From positions 1-9,772 of the forward strand of contig JAJFMR010000081.1 of assembly GCA_020696915.1 (NCBI GenBank): a stretch of DNA of 9,772 nucleotides. The letters are read 5' to 3'. Each line of letters starts with the position of its first letter. The first letter of the stretch is position 1. Shown here in pieces: positions 1-5,668 of the stretch. The translations under genes and the position numbers were made by a program. The DNA is from Rhizobiaceae bacterium. GTDB lineage: Bacteria > Pseudomonadota > Alphaproteobacteria > Rhizobiales > Rhizobiaceae. A model generated the notes under the pieces. The model was not told the DNA's origin. It saw nothing but the letters and a program-made list of their open reading frames with translations, and ran no database searches.

Positions 1-19
1 AAAGTCTGCAGAGCCGGAG

Positions 20-568
20 ATGGAAGCAAGCAAGGCCGGTCGTGCGAAGGCAGCCCGGCCGAGCAAGGCGGCCACAAAACCATTGGTCCGCAAGGCGGTG
101 GAGGGGGAGTTGCCGCCGCACCCTAAAAGGCCCGAGGCCAGCGGCAAGGGCGGCGCGGCGACCGCGAAGCCGATCCTGCTTGCAGGCGGCAACCCCCAGA
201 TTGCGAAGGCCGACGGCGACGCTCCCGTGCAGGCCTACATCGCCGCCATGCCCGGCTGGAAACGCGACGCCGGGCGCCGTCTCGACGCGCTCATCATGCG
301 CACCGTTCCCGACGTGCGCAAAGCCGTCAAATGGAACTCGCCTTTCTATGGCATCGAAGGCCAGGGTTGGTTCCTCAGCTTCCATTGCTTCACCAAGTAC
401 GTCAAAGTCACCTTCTTCCGCGGCACCTCGCTGCGCCCCGTCCCTCCCGGCGTGTCCAGGCACAAGGAGGTAAGATACCTCGACATTTACGAGGATGACC
501 ATTTCGACGAAGCCCGGTTCGCCACCTGGGTGACGCAGGCCAGCCGATTGCCCGGCGAACGGATGTGA
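20..568 (+). CDS. DUF1801-family protein with Lys/Ala-rich N-terminus (possibly 5'-partial)
   Basis: Cytoplasmic protein of 182 residues; no biochemical role can be assigned. Residues about 68-178 form a DUF1801 (YdhG-like) domain, recognised from the run APVQAYIAAMPGW, then VRKAVKWNSPFYG (about 99-111), the aromatic strand GWFLSFHCFTKYVKVTFFRG and the HKEVRYLDI segment near the end. Residues 1-60 are low-complexity, rich in Lys, Ala and Pro, with no signal peptide or membrane segment; such basic tails can bind nucleic acid, but that is a guess. The reading frame is open to the left edge (six more codons, no stop), and the ATG at 20 follows a GGAG with no spacing, so the true start may lie outside the window. 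A second DUF1801 gene follows in the same frame after 129 bp. Family membership is secure; start and function are not. Confidence 0.82.
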   Translation: MEASKAGRAKAARPSKAATKPLVRKAVEGELPPHPKRPEASGKGGAATAKPILLAGGNPQIAKADGDAPVQAYIAAMPGWKRDAGRRLDALIMRTVPDVRKAVKWNSPFYGIEGQGWFLSFHCFTKYVKVTFFRGTSLRPVPPGVSRHKEVRYLDIYEDDHFDEARFATWVTQASRLPGERM

Positions 569-640
569 GCGCGACGTCGAGGCAGCCGCAGTCCACGAAG
601 ACCGCGGTGAAGAGGCTGCCGGCGAGATGCTGTCAGGTGA

Positions 641-666
641 CGGCAGGCGATCGGAGCGGCAGGCGA
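641..666. repeat. 10-bp direct repeat in the gap between the DUF1801 genes
   Basis: CGGCAGGCGA occurs at 641-650 and again at 657-666. The rest of the 569-697 gap has two in-frame stops (608-610 and 638-640), so the two DUF1801 genes are separate and not a frameshifted single gene. No convincing promoter is visible. The repeat may be chance in GC-rich DNA. Confidence 0.3.
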
Positions 667-697
667 CCGACGACACCAGGAAGAAGGGACGGTAGAC

Positions 698-1150
698 ATG
701 AAGGAGAGCAGGCCGATGGACGGAAAGGCAGGGGACTCGCCCTCCCGGCTGATAGATGCGAGAATCGAGGAGCTGGGAGACTGGCGGGGCGAGACGCTCG
801 CCCGCATCCGGGTCCTCATCAGGCAGGCCGACCCCGAAGTGGTCGAGGAGTGGAAATGGAGAGGCGTCCCGGTGTGGTCGCACGCCGGCATCATCTGCAC
901 CGGCGAGACGTACAGGAATGTGGTGAAGATGACCTTCGCCAAGGGCGCCTCGCTAAGCGACCCTTCTGGCCTCTTCAACTCCAGCCTGGAGGGCAACACC
1001 AGGCGCGCCATCGATTTCCATGAGAGCGACGACATCGAGGAAGAAGCCCTGAAGGCGCTCATTCGAGCCGCCGTGGCTCTGAACACTTCGGCGCGGGATG
1101 GCAAAGGGACCAAGGATCGCTCGAGGAGCGTCGCTAAACCGGCCAGCTGA
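698..1150 (+). CDS. DUF1801-family protein
   Basis: Small soluble protein of 150 residues (144 if the second ATG is used). Residues about 17-128 fit the DUF1801 fold: a helical start (LIDARIEELGDWRGETLARIRVLI), then DPEVVEEWKWRGVPVW, equivalent to the VRKAVKWNSPFYG segment of the neighbour, then the strand NVVKMTFAKGASL and a C-terminal helical part. The tail after about 130 is basic and probably disordered. Two starts are possible. The ATG at 698 has a weak purine run at 681-689. The ATG at 716 has an AAGGAG at 701-706 with ideal 9-nt spacing and may be the main start. Similarity to the upstream DUF1801 gene is low outside the core motif, so they are old paralogues. It converges on the hydrolase gene. 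Function unknown. Confidence 0.85.
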   Translation: MKESRPMDGKAGDSPSRLIDARIEELGDWRGETLARIRVLIRQADPEVVEEWKWRGVPVWSHAGIICTGETYRNVVKMTFAKGASLSDPSGLFNSSLEGNTRRAIDFHESDDIEEEALKALIRAAVALNTSARDGKGTKDRSRSVAKPAS

Positions 1151-1166
1151 CCTGCTCTCCGGGGAC

Positions 1167-1187
1167 CGCTACGAGGTCGCTACGAGG
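1167..1187. repeat. 11-bp-period tandem repeat in convergent intergenic gap
   Basis: CGCTACGAGG is present at 1167-1176 and 1178-1187, one base apart. It lies in the 103-bp gap between the convergent DUF1801 and hydrolase genes. No function is apparent; it may be a small slippage duplication. Confidence 0.5.
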
Positions 1188-1224
1188 GCAGGCGGTTGAG
1201 CGATCACCGGGATGATGCCATTCC

Positions 1225-1240
1225 CCTGATTTCCGTCAGG
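1225..1240. terminator. Weak hairpin between convergent genes
   Basis: CCTGA (1225-1229) pairs with TCAGG (1236-1240) around a 6-nt loop, 13 bp beyond the stop of the minus-strand hydrolase gene. The stem is only 5 bp and no T-tract follows on either strand, so a classical Rho-independent terminator is not supported. It is the only stem seen in the 1151-1253 gap. Confidence 0.25.
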
Positions 1241-1253
1241 CCCGCATTCTGGG

Positions 1254-2804
1254 TCAGTCGCGGCTGAACAGGCCACCTTCCCCGACATGCATGTTGGTCA
1301 TCGTCCGGTCGGGCGACGACAGGCGCCAGTCGAGCATCTTCTGCGCGTAACGCAGCACGACCGGCTCATGAGCGGGGTCGGCGGCGAGGTTCCGGGTCTC
1401 GTGCGGATCGGCCCGCATGTCGAACAGCAGCGGTGGCAGCGCCGCGAAGTGCACGTATTTGAAGTCGTGGTCACGAATGGCGGCGTAGCTGCACTGATCC
1501 GACGTTATGCCAAGCACCGTCTCCACGCGCTGCGAGCGAACATTGCGGAAATCATGCTCGAAATAAGCCGCGTCCCGCCAGTCTTCAGGCGTCCTGCCCT
1601 CGAGAAACGGGACCAGGGATGCGCCGTCGCAGCTCCGGGGGACCTTGTGGCCCAGCCAGTCCAGCACCGTGGGCATGACGTCGATGGCCTGGGTAAATGC
1701 ATCGACCCGACTGCCGCGCGCTGCGTCGGCCGCGGACTGCGGATCGCGGACTACCATGGGCAGGTGGAATGACTGATCGAAGTAGATCTCCTTGCCCCAG
1801 ACGTAGTGCTGCCCGAGCATCTCGGCGTGGTCGCTGGTGACGATGATCAGCGTCCGTTCGTATTGTCCGGTGGCCTTGAGGTGCTCGATGATCCGCCCGA
1901 GGTGGAAGTCGACCTCGTTGACGAGACCGTAATAGGCGGCGCGCATCTGCCGGATATCCAGGTCGCCGGCAGCGACGAGATCGAGCGGATTGTGTTCGTC
2001 ATACGCTCCGGGCCGCCGCAATTTGTCGATCGTGAAGTGCAGCAGAGGATGCTGCGCTGCTTCGATCTCGGGGGTTTCGGCACGTTGCGGAAAACACACG
2101 GCGGCGGGATCGACCGCTGCATTGTACGGCTCGGGTGCAATCAGCGGCGGATGCGGCCGAAAGAACACGAAATGCGCGAACCATGGCTTCCGCTCACGCA
2201 CAAGGAGCCATTTGAGGAATGCATCGGTCAGGTAGGCGGTCTCGCTGTCCTCGGCGGGAAATTCCGTTGGGATGAACCGGAAGCCGCGATCGGCAGGCCT
2301 GGCGAAATCTTTCTTTGGCCGGAATACGTCGCCGCGACCATTGGGCAGATCGTAGCCGTTGGCGATCAGTTCAGCGACCCAGGCGCCCATATCCTCCGGC
2401 AAATGCAGCGGCGTCCTGAAACCGGGCATCACGCCTTCGTCATAAGCGGTCAAGGCCGGGTCGTTGGGGTGGTGGGAACGGGGGTCAGGCGAGGTGTCGG
2501 TATAGCCGAACAGAGCCGGATCGTAACCGAGCTTGCGGGCTTCGAGCGCGAGGTTGGTGTGTCGCGCATCCAGCGGCGTGCCGTTCTGCCCAGACCGGTG
2601 ATTCATCAGATACTGGCCCGTAAGCAGGCTCGTGCGCGACGGACCACAGGGCGTGCACTGGCCGAAATGGTTCCTGAACAGCACCCCCTCGCGGGCCAGC
2701 GCGTCGAGATTGGATGTTTTCACGTTCGGGTGCCCGAGCGATGAAATGCAGTCGGCCCGCCACTGGTCGGCGCAGATCAGGAGGACATTGGGCTTGATGG
2801 TCAT
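1254..2804 (-). CDS. Formylglycine-dependent hydrolase, phosphonate monoester hydrolase/sulfatase family
   Basis: Predicted cytoplasmic alkaline-phosphatase-superfamily hydrolase, 516 residues, close in length and collinear with phosphonate monoester hydrolase/phosphodiesterase (PMH) of Rhizobium leguminosarum. Visible motifs: metal ligand D13 in NVLLICADQWR; formylglycine motif C-x-P-S-R at C53 (CGPSR), where Cys is oxidised by a maturation enzyme not encoded here; MNHR-x2-QN with N74; GYTDTSPDPR (Y101); RPHPP with H218; TSDH with D325 and H326; K338; and the C-terminal KYVHFAALPPLLFD typical of PMH relatives. Characterised PMH has Thr107 where D103 sits here, so specificity may differ. No signal peptide. 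I chose ATG 2804 over the upstream TTG at 2825 because it gives the family's usual N-terminus; its Shine-Dalgarno is weak. Substrate could be a phosphodiester, phosphonate monoester or sulfate ester. It lies 174 bp downstream of the kinase on the same strand, perhaps with its own control. Confidence 0.9.
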   Translation of the reverse strand: MTIKPNVLLICADQWRADCISSLGHPNVKTSNLDALAREGVLFRNHFGQCTPCGPSRTSLLTGQYLMNHRSGQNGTPLDARHTNLALEARKLGYDPALFGYTDTSPDPRSHHPNDPALTAYDEGVMPGFRTPLHLPEDMGAWVAELIANGYDLPNGRGDVFRPKKDFARPADRGFRFIPTEFPAEDSETAYLTDAFLKWLLVRERKPWFAHFVFFRPHPPLIAPEPYNAAVDPAAVCFPQRAETPEIEAAQHPLLHFTIDKLRRPGAYDEHNPLDLVAAGDLDIRQMRAAYYGLVNEVDFHLGRIIEHLKATGQYERTLIIVTSDHAEMLGQHYVWGKEIYFDQSFHLPMVVRDPQSAADAARGSRVDAFTQAIDVMPTVLDWLGHKVPRSCDGASLVPFLEGRTPEDWRDAAYFEHDFRNVRSQRVETVLGITSDQCSYAAIRDHDFKYVHFAALPPLLFDMRADPHETRNLAADPAHEPVVLRYAQKMLDWRLSSPDRTMTNMHVGEGGLFSRD

Positions 2805-2819
2805 GATCCGGATGCTGCC

Positions 2820-2831
2820 TGTCAAAGTTTG
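2820..2831 (-). promoter_or_regulatory. Putative operator-like element upstream of the hydrolase gene
   Basis: On the minus strand CAAACTTTGACA lies 15 bp upstream of the hydrolase ATG. The dehydrogenase gene has CAAACTTGATGACA just upstream of its start (7096-7109), the same 12 bases with a 2-base insertion. Shared position before both minus-strand gene blocks suggests a common control site, but the match is short and ungapped similarity is limited. Confidence 0.3.
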
Positions 2832-2874
2832 TCAGCGATTGCCGAGGAGCGGCGCGAGATGGACGTCGTTGGGC

Positions 2875-2911
2875 AAGATTGCGCCAATCAGACCTTCAAG
2901 GCGGCAATCTT
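2875..2911. repeat. Nested inverted repeats in the kinase-hydrolase gap
   Basis: AAGATTGC (2875-2882) pairs with GCAATCTT (2904-2911) across a 21-nt loop. The loop contains CCTTCAAGG (2893-2901), itself palindromic, and GATTG/CAATC (2877-2881/2885-2889) offers an alternative pairing. The structure could end or attenuate transcripts leaving the kinase gene or bind a regulator. No T-tract follows on the minus strand. The 2805-2978 gap has no convincing gene. Confidence 0.35.
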
Positions 2912-2978
2912 TGGGTCGAGAAAGGTGGATCCACTGCGGATCGTGACAGAGCATGCCGGTACCGTTCGACGTTCGCAC

Positions 2979-4424
2979 TCACCCGCGCCATCCCGACGCC
3001 CGTTCGCGGGCCGTTGCGAACCGAGCCCGGAGTTCCGCCGCCTGTTGCGCGCCCATCGCCGGCTCGATCGCGGTCGGCGGCTGCGTTGTCGGATGGAATG
3101 AGGCCGCATCGCGCCGCTCTGCGACCGTTTGCGCCAATGCGGCGGCACCGAGTGCCGTAACCTCGGCATCTCCGCGGCCGACAATCGCGCGGCCGGAAAC
3201 ATTGGCCAGGAACCGAGTGAAGTAGGCCGATCGCGACAGGCCGCCGTCCACGGAAATCGAAGCCGGGGCGGCAGCGAAATCGAGGGCGTCGATGACCTCG
3301 GCGATCCGGAATGCGACGCCTTCAAGAACTGCCTTGATCATGTCCTCGCGGCCGGTGGAAATGTCCATGCCGATGAACAGGCCGGCTGCCGTCCTGTCCC
3401 AGTGGGGACACGCCAGCCCAGCCAGGGCAGGCACGAAGAAAACCTGACGCTCGGCCGCACTGGGAGCCGACAATGCCTCGACCTCGTCCAGGCTGCCCAG
3501 CATTCCGATCCGCATCAGCCACTCGACCGCGGCGGCGGCGGTATAGATGCCGCCGTCCGCTGCGTAGACGCGGCCCTGACGGCACGTCCATGCAGTCGTT
3601 GGAATTATGCTGTCGCGCAGCCCTACTGGACGTTCGAAGCCCGTCACCACGAGCGCGAACGCGCCGGTGCCAATCGATATCTTACCCTCGCCTGGTGCGC
3701 GGCAGCCATGGCCGTAAAGAGCCGCGACCTGGTCCACGACGGAGGTGAGCAGCGACATCGAGCCTGACGGAGTAGCCAGAGTCCCGATCGGCTCGCCGTC
3801 GGCGACGATCTCCGGCAGCAGCTCGATCGGCACGTCGAAGATCTCGCAGAGCTCGTGGTCCCATTCGCAGGTATCGAGATTCATCAAGGAGGTGCGCGAA
3901 GCTGTCGTGACGTCCGTCGCGTATCGCCCCGTCAGGCGCTCGATGAAATAGCTGTCAGATGTGCCTATTCCGAGGTGACCCTGCCTGGCCAGCGCGCCGG
4001 CGCCGTCTACATTGTCGAGAAGCCATCGCAGCTTGGTCGCGGAAAAGTACGGGTCCAGTGGAAGCCCGCTCCGCGCCCGCACGGCGTCTGACCTGTCATC
4101 GCGGATCAGCGCGTCGGTCGCGGCTTTCGTCCTCTGGTCCTGCCAGACGATCGCGTTGGCCAGTGGAGCGCCCGTCCGGCGGTCCCAGGCGACGACCGTC
4201 TCGCCCTGGTTGGCGAGAGCGATACCCTTTGCACCACTCCCGGCGCCCAGCTCGATCAGGGAGCGAACATTGTCGAGAAGTTCGCGCGGATCCTGCTCGA
4301 TCCAGCCCGGCTCCGGCATGAACTGCGCGTGTCTCAGGCCGCGGAGCGGTTGCCCGTGACCGTTCTCATCGACGACAACGCCCTTGGTCGACGTCGTACC
4401 CTGGTCGATGGCGACAATCTTCAT
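2979..4424 (-). CDS. FGGY-family carbohydrate kinase, glycerol-kinase-like
   Basis: ATP-dependent kinase of 481 residues, within the usual FGGY length, predicted to phosphorylate a glycerol-like polyol in the cytoplasm. Domain I begins with the phosphate-binding IDQGTTSTKG (6-15), followed by PGWIEQDP (39-46), NAIVWQDQRT (90-99, W94) and LDPYFSATK (123-131, Y126). D231-Q232 in VVDQVAAL match the catalytic base D245 and Q246 of E. coli GlpK. GTGAF (252-256) and VDGGLSRS (392-399) are the ATP-site motifs. GlpK contacts glycerol through Arg83-Glu84 (NQRET); here the motif is NQGET (72-76), so the Arg is replaced by Gly74 while Glu75 stays. This argues for a substrate other than, or larger than, free glycerol. 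The ATG at 4424 overlaps the preceding gene's TGA (ATGA), which fixes the start; the frame stays open upstream to 4946 but that part is inside the oxidoreductase gene. Confidence 0.92.
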   Translation of the reverse strand: MKIVAIDQGTTSTKGVVVDENGHGQPLRGLRHAQFMPEPGWIEQDPRELLDNVRSLIELGAGSGAKGIALANQGETVVAWDRRTGAPLANAIVWQDQRTKAATDALIRDDRSDAVRARSGLPLDPYFSATKLRWLLDNVDGAGALARQGHLGIGTSDSYFIERLTGRYATDVTTASRTSLMNLDTCEWDHELCEIFDVPIELLPEIVADGEPIGTLATPSGSMSLLTSVVDQVAALYGHGCRAPGEGKISIGTGAFALVVTGFERPVGLRDSIIPTTAWTCRQGRVYAADGGIYTAAAAVEWLMRIGMLGSLDEVEALSAPSAAERQVFFVPALAGLACPHWDRTAAGLFIGMDISTGREDMIKAVLEGVAFRIAEVIDALDFAAAPASISVDGGLSRSAYFTRFLANVSGRAIVGRGDAEVTALGAAALAQTVAERRDAASFHPTTQPPTAIEPAMGAQQAAELRARFATARERASGWRG

Positions 4425-5668
4425 GCCCGCCCGTCCGTCTCGAACCCGATTCTTATGTCCTGCACATTGGCGAGATCGGGGAACGAAGGACGTAACACGA
4501 TGCGTCTTTCCGGCAGTGCCGTCATTCCCGGCGACCGCCAGAATGTCCTTGCGTCCGCGGACAGGGTGACTGTGCCGCGTGCTGCGCGTGCCATGCGGAT
4601 CGAGAGTTGGAGCGGCCCAAGCGGCGGTCCGGGGACTGCGAAGAAGGATGGCGTGGAAAATGCGACCGGATCGTCGGCAATGATGGCGACGCGCCGCTCG
4701 CTCGGCAAGGTCTTGCCGAAGTGGTCGGCCGCGATAGCGTCGCCGGCGAGGGTCCCCTCGCGAGCTGCCCACGCCGCCGTCTCGACGGATCTCAGCACGT
4801 TGCCCGCAGCATAAAGCCCGGCTTGGCCCAGGCGCCAGGACTGGTCGATGGCTGGGCCTCTCGATCTGGTGTTGCAGAGCGTGAGCAGCCCTCCGAGCAG
4901 AGATGCCTCCGGGACAAAGGCGCCCGTGAAGATGACCGCATCGCATGCAATCTCCGTTTTCACACCGCGATTATCCTCGATCGTGACCGATGCGAGGCGC
5001 GAGGCGTCTTCAGTCGCCGCATTGATCCTCTCGACGCGGGAGAGGTATCGGATGGGGGTTTTCAGGATAAGTCCAGCAAGAACGTCGGCCGGCCTGCGTG
5101 CGACGATCCGGTCACCTGCTTCGATCATTGCCACAGCCCTTACGCCAGCCTCGCGCAGGCTGAGCAGGGCGGAAAACGAGACCAGTTCGGTGCCAACGAC
5201 CAGCGGGCGGACGAACGGCAGCCGATGGGTCTCGGCGAGCAGCCTTTGCACCGCGCCGGTGGTCAGCACATTGCGCGGCCGGTCGCCCGAGACAAGCCGC
5301 GCGGAACGGGGTGTCTCGCGGATCCCGGTTGCCAGAAGCAGGCGCTTCGGCCGTACCATGCTCAGGCCGTCGGCAGTCGAGATCGTCGTCTCAAGTCCAG
5401 GCCCAATGGCGGTGACGGTGGTCGCCCCGGAAATCCAGCCCGGATCGACAAGCGAACGCCATTTCGCGGCGTAAGCAGGCCCCGACATCGGCCTGAAGAA
5501 ATCGGGGAGGCCGAATGTCGGATGCGGACAGAATCGGGGAATGCCTCCGGCCTCGGGCTCACGCTCGACGACCAGCACGTTTTCGACGCCATGCCGCTTC
5601 AGCGAATGCGCCGCCGCCAGGCCGGCCGGGCCGGCGCCGACGATCAGCACATCCGGATCGGCGTTCAT
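4421..5668 (-). CDS. FAD-dependent (pyridine-nucleotide-disulfide-type) oxidoreductase subunit
   Basis: Flavoprotein of 415 residues, the probable partner of the upstream GlpA-like dehydrogenase. FAD-binding Rossmann motif VLIVGAGPAG (7-16); second FAD motif LLATGIRETPRSARL (111-125); C-terminal FAD motif GLYAAGNVLRSVETAAWAAREG begins at 284 (family pattern with the invariant Gly-Asp region altered to Gly-Asn). The expected second dinucleotide-binding fold (about 155-185) reads VVGTELVSFSALLSLREAG and lacks a GxGxxG, so NAD(P)H binding is doubtful. Residues about 325-415 form a cysteine-free, probably beta-rich extension that I cannot assign. It resembles the oxidoreductase that accompanies GlpA-type dehydrogenase and glycerol kinase in Thermotoga, and more loosely HcnB/opine oxidase subunits. 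The ATG overlaps the previous stop by 4 bp and its own stop overlaps the kinase ATG, so stoichiometric coupled translation is likely. Confidence 0.88.
   Translation of the reverse strand: MNADPDVLIVGAGPAGLAAAHSLKRHGVENVLVVEREPEAGGIPRFCPHPTFGLPDFFRPMSGPAYAAKWRSLVDPGWISGATTVTAIGPGLETTISTADGLSMVRPKRLLLATGIRETPRSARLVSGDRPRNVLTTGAVQRLLAETHRLPFVRPLVVGTELVSFSALLSLREAGVRAVAMIEAGDRIVARRPADVLAGLILKTPIRYLSRVERINAATEDASRLASVTIEDNRGVKTEIACDAVIFTGAFVPEASLLGGLLTLCNTRSRGPAIDQSWRLGQAGLYAAGNVLRSVETAAWAAREGTLAGDAIAADHFGKTLPSERRVAIIADDPVAFSTPSFFAVPGPPLGPLQLSIRMARAARGTVTLSADARTFWRSPGMTALPERRIVLRPSFPDLANVQDIRIGFETDGRA

Noticed and set aside
565..1023. Plus-strand frame of 152 codons starting at the end of the first DUF1801 gene
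   Set aside because: It overlaps the second DUF1801 gene in a different frame and has Arg-rich, domain-free composition.
1806..2744. Plus-strand open frame of 312 codons antisense to the hydrolase gene
   Set aside because: Overlaps conserved active-site motifs of the hydrolase on the other strand and shows no family resemblance.
2805..2825. TTG start adding seven residues to the hydrolase
   Set aside because: No Shine-Dalgarno precedes it, and the ATG at 2804 gives the normal short N-terminus of PMH relatives.
2979..4424. Calling the kinase a standard glycerol kinase (glpK)
   Set aside because: The substrate loop lacks the Arg that contacts glycerol in GlpK, and the gene context is not that of a plain glycerol operon, so only the family is named.
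4425..4946. N-terminal extension of the kinase frame by 174 codons
   Set aside because: The frame is merely open inside the oxidoreductase gene; the FGGY fold begins at MKIVAIDQGTT and the ATGA overlap marks the real start.
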